Shown here: positions 1-6,357 of the stretch, in pieces
How positions within the stretch are numbered: the first letter of the stretch is position 1
How the letters are laid out: each line of letters opens with the position of its first letter
Source: Candidatus Nitrosopumilus sp.
GTDB lineage: Archaea; Thermoproteota; Nitrososphaeria; Nitrososphaerales; Nitrosopumilaceae
Direction: 5' to 3'
Length of the DNA: 12,280 nucleotides
Assembly: GCA_022758935.1 (NCBI GenBank)
Contig: JAEMQG010000060.1
Coordinates: forward strand, 1 to 12,280
The notes under the pieces: model-generated
Told to the model about the DNA's origin: nothing
Seen by the model: only the letters and a program-made list of their open reading frames with translations
The model's database searches: none
Translations under genes and position numbers: made by a program

Positions 1-161
1 AACTAATGTCCTTTGTTCAAAGACTCAGACCAAAACTGCGTAGAGTACTTGTTAATCATGGGGAACGAAGAAAATCAGAAAACTTGGCAATGAATATCAG
101 AAGAATGTTTAGAGTTCCTGCTCATTATCCTCAAGTTCAAGAAGCAATAAAACTATTTTAG
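1..161 (+). CDS. C-terminal fragment of aCPSF1/FttA-type beta-CASP ribonuclease (partial)
   Basis: The gene starts before the window. An open frame (codons from base 3) runs to a TAG at 159-161 and gives about 52 residues containing LRPKLRRVLVNHGERRKSEN and ending VQEAIKLF. The VNHGE-xxK-xxxLA pattern resembles the last part of archaeal KH/beta-CASP/metallo-beta-lactamase nucleases (aCPSF1, also called FttA), where the final strand-histidine segment closes the beta-CASP active site. That family works in 3'-end processing and transcription termination in archaea. The stop lies inside the 3' end of the opposite-strand SepF-like gene (9-nt convergent overlap). Only the tail is visible, so the KH domains and the HxHxDH metal motif cannot be checked. 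Other archaeal beta-CASP nucleases are the main alternative. Confidence 0.68.
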   Translation, partial: LMSFVQRLRPKLRRVLVNHGERRKSENLAMNIRRMFRVPAHYPQVQEAIKLF

Positions 162-431
162 ATCGTATTCTGGTTTCCAGATCTTAATATTTGATGGTGC
201 CACAATAATTCTTTCTTCACCTAATCTTGCAATATCTGCACCTTCAGCTTTTGCAATGGAATACAATTCCTCTACTACTTTTCGAAGCTGTTCAACATCT
301 TTTTGAGCCAACGGTGTAACTCTAAGAATCAAAATCATCTCTTTTTTGATATCCTCTTTTATCGAATGAATATCACTGATATCTCTTATAGTAATGGCTT
401 TCAAATATGTGGGATTTTCTTGTTTTTGCAT
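153..431 (-). CDS. sepF: SepF-like protein (DUF552), short form
   Basis: This 92-residue protein matches the core of archaeal SepF: a PTYLKAITI opening strand, then ILILRVTPLAQKDVEQLRKV, the GADIARLGEERIIVAPSNIKIW strand-loop region and a short tail. SepF homologues dimerise through this alpha/beta core and, in other archaea and in bacteria, tether FtsZ to the membrane. The usual membrane-binding amphipathic N-terminus is not visible: the protein begins almost directly with the core, and an in-frame TAG at 450-452 blocks a longer start. The ATG at 429-431 has only a weak AAGG next to it. It lies 73 nt downstream of the PP-loop gene on the same strand and overlaps the FttA-like gene tail by 9 nt. 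Family assignment is good; a division role in this organism is inference, since thaumarchaea are known to divide with Cdv proteins. Confidence 0.82.
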   Translation of the reverse strand: MQKQENPTYLKAITIRDISDIHSIKEDIKKEMILILRVTPLAQKDVEQLRKVVEELYSIAKAEGADIARLGEERIIVAPSNIKIWKPEYDLK

Positions 432-504
432 CCTTGAGGAAAATGCGATCTACTCCTTCTAAAACTCTTCCTTAGTTTTAACTAATTTTAAAAAAATTTC
501 ACGC

Positions 505-1512
505 CTAAATTCTGAACTTAAGGTAAGATTCTTCCCCAACACTTTGTGCGGTAACTTCTTCTTTTGTATTATTCCTAGTGACAATAACGCATACTTGTTC
601 TCCCTTTGGAGAATCAGAATATCTTAGAGTAACAGAAGACGCAAATTTCACATACGAGTCTACATTTTTTCCACGTAAAATTGAAACTGGTCCCATATGG
701 TCACGGACATGAAGTAAAATATCGTTAGGCAATGCAATTGCCTTTATCATTTCATTTTCATCTTTATTTCTTCCAACAACAAATTTTGTTTGTTCATCTA
801 ATCTAAAATGTCTTCCAATCTTTAACAAATCAATATCATTTATTGTCGGAGTCTCAGTATGCGTAAACAAATCTTTTGCACGTAATCCAAATGTTGGATC
901 TGTTAAAAGACAACCACCACCTGCATTTGGTGGATTTTCAATCCCGTATTTTTTTGCCATATCTAATTGTGCTCTCCTAGTTCTTCCTTTAATAGTTCCA
1001 AGATTTTCTCTCTTGATTAATCCACTTCTCTCAGGATCTGTTTCTGGAAGTAATGCTGCAGACAATGGTCTAACAATTTTTCCTACAAGACCAGATTCTT
1101 TTTCAATAGTTCTTAATGCAGGACCATGTTGACTCATTGGTCTCTGTCCTAATACCTCCCCCGAAATTATAAATTCAGCTCCAATCTCATCCATGTGTTT
1201 TTTTGCAGCATCAAACATCATCGCCCTACAATCTATACAAGGATTAAATCCTGCACCTCTACCATATTTTGGATGCTTTAACATCTCAATGTATTCATCC
1301 CCGAGGTATACTGTTTTAAGATTCACATTAAGATCATCTGCTCTTTCCCTAATTTCAAAACCACATCCTCTACCACAATCAAAATCACAAAATGGAGTCT
1401 TTATAGCAACAGCTGAAACTTCAAAGCCTTGTTCTTGCATCATTCTTACTGCAAGCTGGCTATCTAGACCGCCCGACAATAACGCAACTACTTTCTTTTT
1501 TTCCTCTGTCAC
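505..1512 (-). CDS. PP-loop ATP pyrophosphatase with NFACT-R-like C-terminus, predicted tRNA thiolation enzyme
   Basis: With the GTG start at 1510-1512 the protein has 335 residues. The PP-loop SGGLDS is at 13-18, adenylating ATP for sulfur transfer as in ThiI, MnmA and TtuA. Cysteine groups at 42/46/50 (CDFDCGRGC), 92/95 (NPCIDC) and 201 (AGGGC) are candidates for persulfide chemistry or an Fe-S cluster. The C-terminal part (about 235-295: KFVVGRN...LPNDILLHVRDH-GP...ILRG) resembles the NFACT-R/DUF814 RNA-binding domain, reported in the literature fused to predicted thiouridine synthases. An ATG ten codons upstream (1540-1542) is possible, but a TATAAT element at 1534-1539 sits 22-27 nt before the GTG, so a leaderless transcript would start at the GTG and exclude that ATG. 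The modified nucleotide (s4U8 or s2U-type) cannot be told from sequence. Confidence 0.8.
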   Translation of the reverse strand: MTEEKKKVVALLSGGLDSQLAVRMMQEQGFEVSAVAIKTPFCDFDCGRGCGFEIRERADDLNVNLKTVYLGDEYIEMLKHPKYGRGAGFNPCIDCRAMMFDAAKKHMDEIGAEFIISGEVLGQRPMSQHGPALRTIEKESGLVGKIVRPLSAALLPETDPERSGLIKRENLGTIKGRTRRAQLDMAKKYGIENPPNAGGGCLLTDPTFGLRAKDLFTHTETPTINDIDLLKIGRHFRLDEQTKFVVGRNKDENEMIKAIALPNDILLHVRDHMGPVSILRGKNVDSYVKFASSVTLRYSDSPKGEQVCVIVTRNNTKEEVTAQSVGEESYLKFRI

Positions 1513-1533
1513 AATTATAAAAATTAAAATTCC

Positions 1534-1539
1534 ATTATA
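1534..1539 (-). promoter_or_regulatory. TATA box of the PP-loop gene
   Basis: Read on the minus strand the element is TATAAT at -27 to -22 from the GTG at 1512, the spacing for a leaderless archaeal transcript. It argues against the upstream ATG at 1542, which would lie before the transcription start. Confidence 0.55.
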
Positions 1540-1556
1540 CAAACTTTACATCATAC

Positions 1557-1563
1557 ATAAATT
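1557..1563 (+). promoter_or_regulatory. TATA box of the M24 peptidase gene
   Basis: ATAAATT lies at -28 to -22 from the GTG at 1585. No Shine-Dalgarno sequence is present, so a leaderless message is likely. Together with the opposite element at 1534-1539 it makes a compact divergent promoter of 72 bp. Confidence 0.5.
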
Positions 1564-1584
1564 AAGAAACAAAGATGTTTTTTT

Positions 1585-2649
1585 GTGAAAGATCGAAGAA
1601 AAAATCTTCTCAAATTTGCTCAAAAAATAGATTGTGATACACTAGTTACATTTGAGCCTGAAAATTTATTTTACATGACTGGATTTTGGGGCGAAGCTAT
1701 TGGAATATTGGAAAAGGGAGAAAAAACTAGCATAATTGCTCCGGAACTTGAGGTTGGTCGTGCCAAAGAAGAATCTGAAAACTGTGAAGTAATTACAGCT
1801 GATCGAGGTACGGGCCTAATTGCAGCATTAATTGATAATGTAAAAAAAAAGAAAGTATGCACTGATTGTCAGAATTATTCTATAATGACATCTCTCAAAA
1901 AATCAATTCCTACAATAAAATCATCAGCTGAAACATTTTATAATTCTCGTATAATCAAAGATGAAAAAGAGTTAAACATCCTCAAAAAAGGCTCAAAAAT
2001 AATCGACGAAATGTATGATATATGTTCTAAAAAAATGAAAATAGGACAAACAGAATCTGAACTCCAAGCAATCTTGATGTCATATGCAATGGGCGAAAAA
2101 ATGTTTGATACTGGATACAAGTCTACTCTTAACCCTTTAATTATAGCTGGAGGACCAAACGGAGCTTTACCACATGCTCAAGTAACTGATAGAAAATTCA
2201 AAAAAGGAGACCTTGTAGTTGTTGATCTTACATTGCGATACAAGGGATATGTCTCTGATGCTACAAGAACATTTGCAATTGGAAAAATATCTCCACAAGA
2301 AAAAAAAATTTATGAGATTGTAAAAGAGTCACAAAAATTAGGATTAGAATCTGTCAAACCAAACGTAAAGTGCAAAGATGTTGATTTTGCGTGTAGAAAT
2401 TACATTGAAGAACAAAAATATGGAGAATACTTTATTCATTCAACAGGTCATGGCATTGGACTTGAAGTTCATGAATGGCCTACTATTTCATCTAAAAGTG
2501 ATATGAATCTAAAAGAAAATATGGCAATTACAGTAGAGCCTGGAATCTACATACCAAATAAATTTGGAATTAGAATTGAAGATTCATTAATAGTAAAGGA
2601 AAAACCAATCATCCTTCATAAATTCACAAAAGAACTAATTACAATTTAA
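1585..2649 (+). CDS. M24 family metallopeptidase, Xaa-Pro dipeptidase/aminopeptidase-like
   Basis: The 354-residue protein, starting at GTG, has the two-domain layout of PepQ/PepP: a creatinase-like N-terminal domain (about 1-120, opening with the FEPENLFYMTGF signature) and a pita-bread catalytic domain (about 125-354). All five dimetal ligands are visible: D214 (VVVDLT), D225 (SDATRTF), H289 (HSTGHGIGLEVHE), E318 (TVEPGIY) and E332 (GIRIEDS), with likely catalytic-support histidines H197 (LPHA) and H296. The enzyme should release residues N-terminal to proline in cytosolic peptides. The length is normal for archaeal prolidase-like proteins. The first ligand motif reads DLT where many relatives have DxG, so dipeptidase versus aminopeptidase specificity is not settled. 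It stands alone on the plus strand and converges on the CoA-region gene train. Confidence 0.88.
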   Translation: MKDRRKNLLKFAQKIDCDTLVTFEPENLFYMTGFWGEAIGILEKGEKTSIIAPELEVGRAKEESENCEVITADRGTGLIAALIDNVKKKKVCTDCQNYSIMTSLKKSIPTIKSSAETFYNSRIIKDEKELNILKKGSKIIDEMYDICSKKMKIGQTESELQAILMSYAMGEKMFDTGYKSTLNPLIIAGGPNGALPHAQVTDRKFKKGDLVVVDLTLRYKGYVSDATRTFAIGKISPQEKKIYEIVKESQKLGLESVKPNVKCKDVDFACRNYIEEQKYGEYFIHSTGHGIGLEVHEWPTISSKSDMNLKENMAITVEPGIYIPNKFGIRIEDSLIVKEKPIILHKFTKELITI

Positions 2650-2720
2650 GATTGATTTTTTAGAAATAATCTGAAATATTTCGGCAATAATTAAAATAAA
2701 ATATTTAATGTGAAAAATAA
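2650..2720. terminator. Convergent intergenic region with T-tracts on both strands
   Basis: This 71-bp gap separates two convergent stop codons. On the plus strand a T6 run at 2656-2661 follows the peptidase stop. On the minus strand a T5 run (2713-2717) follows the stop of the membrane protein. Archaeal termination mostly relies on such U-tracts without stable hairpins, so both are plausible terminators. No clear hairpin is seen. Confidence 0.35.
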
Positions 2721-3206
2721 TTAATCATAATAATCTACTAAATCTATAATGTGCTTTGATTCTGGATTATTTGATTTTATTTCTGAAGCTTCCACATCTA
2801 CATTCCAACTGTAATTCATTTCTCCTTTGTATGATGTAAAATTCAAAGAAATTTGAAAGTTATCTGACTTTATATTAGAAACTATGAAATTTATCTTTGT
2901 TTTTTTATTGTCATAAATCTTCTCATTTGGATACTCTTCATCTATTTTATTTGAAATTGCATCCATAACACTTAGTCCTTTTTCATTTGGGCCTTTATAG
3001 GACATTAGAATGTCGAATGCCTTTTTTTCATTATCGTTTAACTTATCTGGAAAGCTGCTTTGTAAATTATGTTTTGTTAGTTCTGGAACCACAAAAATTA
3101 TCAACAATGCTATTATGCCAAGATAAATTGGAGCTCTTTTCTTAAGAAAAGCTTTGAAATCTGATTTTTTGGGTTTTTCTTCCCTCTTTCTGTTTTCTTT
3201 TCCCAT
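2721..3206 (-). CDS. Single-pass membrane protein of unknown function
   Basis: No known family is recognised. The 161-residue protein has a strongly basic N-terminus (about 1-25, many K/R), one hydrophobic segment at about 26-41 (APIYLGIIALLIIFVV) and a hydrophilic C-terminal domain of about 120 residues. The positive-inside rule puts the short basic end in the cytoplasm and the larger domain outside. The outer domain alternates charged helix-like and beta-like stretches (FQISLNFTSYKGEMNYSWNVDVEA) and has no cysteine. The ATG has a good Shine-Dalgarno sequence (AAGGAGT, 3214-3220) 7 nt upstream, fitting an internal operon gene. It lies 23 nt after the methyltransferase stop on the same strand. 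It could be a lineage-specific envelope protein. Confidence 0.75.
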   Translation of the reverse strand: MGKENRKREEKPKKSDFKAFLKKRAPIYLGIIALLIIFVVPELTKHNLQSSFPDKLNDNEKKAFDILMSYKGPNEKGLSVMDAISNKIDEEYPNEKIYDNKKTKINFIVSNIKSDNFQISLNFTSYKGEMNYSWNVDVEASEIKSNNPESKHIIDLVDYYD

Positions 3207-3213
3207 TTTAGTT

Positions 3214-3220
3214 ACTCCTT
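3214..3220 (-). promoter_or_regulatory. Shine-Dalgarno sequence of the membrane protein gene
   Basis: Minus-strand AAGGAGT sits 7 nt before the ATG at 3204-3206. It fixes this start and points to translation from a polycistronic message rather than a leaderless one. Confidence 0.6.
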
Positions 3221-3229
3221 ATTAATTAT

Positions 3230-4075
3230 CTAGTATTTTGCAGTTAAAATTAAAACTTGCCAAGGAAATATGATATCTCCATTTTTTTTAGTATATGAAA
3301 TAGTATTTTGTCTTACAATTTCTCTTATTTTTTTCCTTTTAGACATATCTAAAGAATTTAATTTTTCTTTGAGTGGTTTTGCAATATATTTCAGATAATT
3401 TTTCCAATAGTCATCAAATTTACCTGGATTATAGCTAAAAATAAAATCCTTTATTGAAATTTTGGTAAATCCTACCTTTCTAACTTCGTTATACAGTGCA
3501 GTTTTTGTTCCAAATCTATCTAAATTTGGTGTACCCGCTGGAACATAATCTGGAATATACTCGGATATAACATCTAAAATATTGCTAAAAAATGGAACTT
3601 TGTCCCTATGTCCATGAACAGAAATTCCTAATACTCCTGTTTTTTTGAGACTTTTTCTAATGTTTTTCAAAGCTTTTTGTGCATTAGGAAAAAAGAATAA
3701 TGCATATTGACATGTTACAACATCAAATTTTTGAGAAAAGCTAAATTTTTCGGCATCGATATTTAAAAAATCTAAATTAGATTTCAAACCATTCCATTTT
3801 TTTGCAATTTTAATTGCAGCAATTGAAGTATCTGCCCCAACAACATATCCTGAGTCCCCAACTTTTTCTAGAATTTTTTTTGTAACTACACCAGTACCAC
3901 ATGCAAGATCTAAAACCCTGTCACCTTTACTAACATTGACCAATTCAATTAATTTAGATGTGCTCTGAAATGGACCTTCATTTACACTAGCCCATCTCTT
4001 ATGGTACCGTGGTGCTATCTCATTCCATATTTCCATATTCCTTTGCTTAAAATCTGTACGATTAAATTTCATCAT
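3230..4075 (-). CDS. Class I SAM-dependent methyltransferase, UbiE-like
   Basis: The 281-residue protein is a Rossmann-fold methyltransferase. The SAM-binding motif I VLDLACGTG is at 54-62, the acidic ribose-binding residue at the end of the second strand is D82 (VVGADTS), and the post-II strand is at 117-129 (FDVVTCQYALFFF). The N-terminal IWNEIAPRYHKRW stretch is typical of the UbiE/COQ5-like and methyltransferase type 11 group, a cap over the active site. The substrate cannot be read from sequence; quinone, lipid and small-molecule methylation are all possible. Two adjacent ATGs can serve as start (4073-4075 or 4070-4072). An AT-rich ATAAAATA element 21-28 nt upstream may give it its own leaderless promoter despite its place after the CoA genes. 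Confident on fold, low on substrate. Confidence 0.85.
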   Translation of the reverse strand: MMKFNRTDFKQRNMEIWNEIAPRYHKRWASVNEGPFQSTSKLIELVNVSKGDRVLDLACGTGVVTKKILEKVGDSGYVVGADTSIAAIKIAKKWNGLKSNLDFLNIDAEKFSFSQKFDVVTCQYALFFFPNAQKALKNIRKSLKKTGVLGISVHGHRDKVPFFSNILDVISEYIPDYVPAGTPNLDRFGTKTALYNEVRKVGFTKISIKDFIFSYNPGKFDDYWKNYLKYIAKPLKEKLNSLDMSKRKKIREIVRQNTISYTKKNGDIIFPWQVLILTAKY

Positions 4076-4095
4076 GTTTTTGTTAATTAAGGATG

Positions 4096-4103
4096 TATTT
4101 TAT
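4096..4103 (-). promoter_or_regulatory. Possible TATA box of the methyltransferase gene
   Basis: Minus-strand ATAAAATA occupies -28 to -21 from the ATG at 4075 and overlaps the stop codon of the 55-codon ORF. The spacing equals that of the other predicted leaderless promoters here, so the methyltransferase and membrane protein may form a separate unit. The AT-rich background makes chance matches easy. Confidence 0.35.
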
Positions 4104-4267
4104 GTAATCTCTTTGAAATCTATTTTAAGAGTTCTTCCTGTTTCATGAAAATATCTGTGTTCTATTTCTCCTAGTTTTTCTAATAATTTTTTATTTTGCA
4201 TTTTTTTTATTTTCAATTTAGTTTCTTTATATTCAGAAACAAGTTTTCGGATATCTGAATTTTTCAT
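4100..4267 (-). CDS. Small 55-residue hypothetical protein
   Basis: An ORF from ATG (4265-4267) to TAA (4100-4102) fills the gap between CoaBC and the methyltransferase. It begins 1 nt after the CoaBC stop, a spacing suggesting translational coupling. The product starts MKNSDIRKLVSEYKETK and ends RTLKIDFKEIT. It is lysine- and glutamate-rich, and residues about 5-38 should be a long charged helix (possible short coiled coil), followed by a RYFHETGRTLKIDF strand-like tail. No membrane segment or cysteine is present. No family is recognised. Coding status rests on the tight spacing, an internal sequence without stops, and composition like its neighbours. A Shine-Dalgarno sequence is missing, which fits coupling but does not prove expression. 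Confidence 0.55.
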   Translation of the reverse strand: MKNSDIRKLVSEYKETKLKIKKMQNKKLLEKLGEIEHRYFHETGRTLKIDFKEIT

Positions 4268-4268
4268 T

Positions 4269-5561
4269 TTAAGTTTTTAATCTTTTCTCAATTTCTGTTC
4301 TAATAAGTTTAACAATTTTTTCCTTTTTTGTCCATCCGGAATGAATCACCTGATGTGAATCTATAATTAAAATTTCATTATTCTCCGGATTTTTTTTGTA
4401 TCTAACTGATCCAACATCATTTGCTACAATCATATCTGCAGCCGATTCATTCATTTTTATCTTTGCTACTTTGATCAACTCCTTTTTTGAAATATCTGTT
4501 TCAGCCTTGAAACCCACCAAAAAAACATTTTTTTGAATTTTTTTGATCTGATCAATAATTTTTGGTGTTTTTTTGAGGCTAATTTCTATTTGATTTTTGG
4601 TACTTTTCAATTTATTTTTACTAGAATTTACTGGAGCATAATCTGATACAGCTGCTGCCATTATTACTATATCAAATTCTTTCCTCATCTCTTTTTTTAC
4701 AGCTTCAAACATTTCCTTACCTGTGAAAATTTTAATTATCTTTGCACCCTTTGGTGGTTTTACAATTCCTGGACCATAAATCAAAGTGACTTTAGCTCCT
4801 GAAGAAATTAATTCAGAGGCTAACAATACACCTGTTTTCCCTGAACTTTGATTTGTAATTACACGAATCGGATCAATATATTCAACTGTAGGACCTGCAG
4901 TCATTAACACTTTTTTATTTTTAAGAATCGATGAGAATCCAAATTTTCTTAATACATATTCTAAAACATCCTCAGGTTCAGATGCCTTTGCTTTTCCTTC
5001 AACTCTTTGTGGTGTCAAAAATTCAATCTTCTTTTTTAAAAATTCTACATTTTTTTTAATAGCTGGATTATCATACATAGATGCATGCATAGCAGGACAC
5101 ATCAATATGGGAATCTTTGAACCAAATCCAACTGTAAGGATTGTAGATATCGGTGTATCATCAATACCATTAGCTAATTTTCCAAGGGTGTTTGCAGTAG
5201 CTGGATAAACTATGATAAGATCTGCCCGATTATAATCTGCCAATCTAATATGTTCCAATTCACCTGTCAGTTTTGTAATCACCTCATTTCCAGTTGCCCA
5301 TTTAAAATAATCCGGCTGAACTAATTTTGTAGCTGCATCACTTGTAACACATGTAACATTAGCACCATGTCTCATTAGTAATCTTGCCAATTCGATTGCT
5401 TTGTAGGCTGCGACACTTCCTGCAACACAAAGAACTATTTTTTTCCCAGATAATTCAACGCCATGAGAACCTACAATATCTAATGACGGATGATCTCTCT
5501 TTTTACTGACTTTCTTTTTAACTATCAATTTACTCTTGCAACTTTTTGAATTCTTCATCAT
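4269..5561 (-). CDS. coaBC: Bifunctional phosphopantothenoylcysteine decarboxylase / phosphopantothenate-cysteine ligase
   Basis: CoaBC joins 4'-phosphopantothenate to cysteine (CoaB) and decarboxylates the product with FMN (CoaC) to 4'-phosphopantetheine. The CoaC domain spans about 36-205: GSVAAYKAIEL at 48-58, catalytic-type H104 (EHIRLA) and PAMHASMY at 156-163, the counterpart of the PxMNxxMW substrate motif with N to H and W to Y. CoaB spans about 213-430: AGPTVEYIDPIRVITNQSSG at 222-241 with N237, AAAVSDYAP at 302-310, lysines 315/317 and VGFKAET at 349-355. The 430-residue length includes a Lys/Ser-rich N-terminal extension (1-22) before HPSLDIVG. The ATG at 5559-5561 overlaps the PanB reading frame by 32 nt and lacks a Shine-Dalgarno sequence; a TTG at 5526-5528, just past the PanB stop, is an alternative start. 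Function is confident, start less so. Confidence 0.95.
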   Translation of the reverse strand: MMKNSKSCKSKLIVKKKVSKKRDHPSLDIVGSHGVELSGKKIVLCVAGSVAAYKAIELARLLMRHGANVTCVTSDAATKLVQPDYFKWATGNEVITKLTGELEHIRLADYNRADLIIVYPATANTLGKLANGIDDTPISTILTVGFGSKIPILMCPAMHASMYDNPAIKKNVEFLKKKIEFLTPQRVEGKAKASEPEDVLEYVLRKFGFSSILKNKKVLMTAGPTVEYIDPIRVITNQSSGKTGVLLASELISSGAKVTLIYGPGIVKPPKGAKIIKIFTGKEMFEAVKKEMRKEFDIVIMAAAVSDYAPVNSSKNKLKSTKNQIEISLKKTPKIIDQIKKIQKNVFLVGFKAETDISKKELIKVAKIKMNESAADMIVANDVGSVRYKKNPENNEILIIDSHQVIHSGWTKKEKIVKLIRTEIEKRLKT

Positions 5562-6003
5562 CCATTGAAAACCAATGTTCTTGGGCAGGAAATATGCCTA
5601 ATTCAACATCCTTTTTGTAGCTTTCAAGTGCTTTAACAATATCTTCAGACAAATTCAAATATCTTTTTGCAAATTTTGGCTTTATTTTTTCAAACATACC
5701 TAACAAATCTTGTAACACTAATACTTGACCGTTACAACCGACACCAGAACCTATCCCAATAGTGGGTACACTAACAGTATCAGAAATTATTTGCGCTACT
5801 TGATGACAAATCATCTCTAATGTAATACTGAACACCCCAGATTCTTCAAGTCTTTTTGCATCCGCAATTAATTTTATTGCAGAATTTTTTGTTTTACCTT
5901 GTACTTTGTATCCATCATATAACATCGTAGTTTGTGGTTGTAAACCAATATGACCCATAACTGGAATTCCAACATCAACAATCGCTTTGATTGTTTCTGA
6001 CAT
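5530..6003 (-). CDS. panB: PanB C-terminal half (ketopantoate hydroxymethyltransferase, split by in-frame TAA)
   Basis: This 157-codon ORF lies in the same frame as the preceding N-terminal half and begins with the ATG directly after its TAA. It carries helix 4 (SETIKAIVD), strand 5 (IPVMGHIGLQPQ), the GYKVQGK loop, strand 6 (SITLEM), strand 7 (VPTIGIGSG) and the C-terminal helices that pack the decamer. H18 and E63 correspond to E. coli PanB H136 and the catalytic base E181; if the stop codon counts as residue 118 the numbers coincide exactly. A minus-strand AAGGAGG lies 7 nt before this ATG, so independent translation is well supported. Its end overlaps coaBC by 32 nt. Either the two halves assemble, or the stop is a recent nonsense change, read through, or a sequencing error. 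Confidence 0.85.
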   Translation of the reverse strand: MSETIKAIVDVGIPVMGHIGLQPQTTMLYDGYKVQGKTKNSAIKLIADAKRLEESGVFSITLEMICHQVAQIISDTVSVPTIGIGSGVGCNGQVLVLQDLLGMFEKIKPKFAKRYLNLSEDIVKALESYKKDVELGIFPAQEHWFSMDDEEFKKLQE

Positions 6004-6357
6004 TTATGTGCCTCCTTCAAGTTTTACTGCTTCAGCTCCTGCTTTGATTAATCTGCCTGAATTTTTTATTGCATCTTCAATATTTGCTTGATATGACATA
6101 AATGGTAAATCTGCCACTAACAAAGCATTTTTTCTTGCTCTGCTGACTGATTCTGTAAACATACACATTTGATCCATTGTTACAGGGATGGTATTTTCAT
6201 AACCAAGCATTACCATGCCTGCACTATCTCCAACAAGAAGTACATCTATTCCAGATTTATCACATAATGATGCAAGTGTATAGTCATAACTTGTAATTAC
6301 TGAAATTTTTTTTCCATCTTTTTTCATTTTAATGATATCTTGAACCGATTTATGCAA
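6004..6357 (-). CDS. panB: PanB N-terminal half (ketopantoate hydroxymethyltransferase, split by in-frame TAA)
   Basis: PanB transfers a hydroxymethyl group from methylene-tetrahydrofolate (or a pterin analogue) to 2-ketoisovalerate, giving ketopantoate. This 117-residue ORF covers the first half of the TIM barrel: strand 1 ISVITSYD (18-25), strand 2 LLVGDSAGMVMLG (40-52) with metal ligand D44, strand 3 LLVADLPFMSY (79-89) with D83, and strand 4 AVKLEGG (110-116) with K112 and E114. It then ends at TAA 6004-6006 instead of continuing into helix 4. Intact PanB proteins have about 260-280 residues; the two halves plus one codon total 275. The start is TTG at 6355-6357, supported by AAGGAGGT six nt upstream, and overlaps the upstream ligase gene by 8 nt. 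Without the C-terminal half it cannot be active. Confidence 0.85.
   Translation of the reverse strand: MHKSVQDIIKMKKDGKKISVITSYDYTLASLCDKSGIDVLLVGDSAGMVMLGYENTIPVTMDQMCMFTESVSRARKNALLVADLPFMSYQANIEDAIKNSGRLIKAGAEAVKLEGGT
6011..6017 (-). promoter_or_regulatory. Shine-Dalgarno sequence before the PanB C-terminal half
   Basis: Minus-strand AAGGAGG is formed by the codons of the conserved Leu-Glu-Gly-Gly motif and lies 7 nt before the ATG at 6001-6003, with the TAA in between. The layout favours reinitiation or independent initiation at the second half of PanB. Confidence 0.6.

Noticed and set aside
1193..1588. 131-codon plus-strand ORF
   Set aside because: It lies antisense over the PP-loop gene, has Ser/Pro/Leu-rich composition without any family likeness, and is a shadow of that gene.
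6004..6006. Recoded stop (pyrrolysine or selenocysteine) in PanB
   Set aside because: The codon is TAA, not TAG or TGA, and PanB has no known need for such residues. Reinitiation at the adjacent ATG is simpler.
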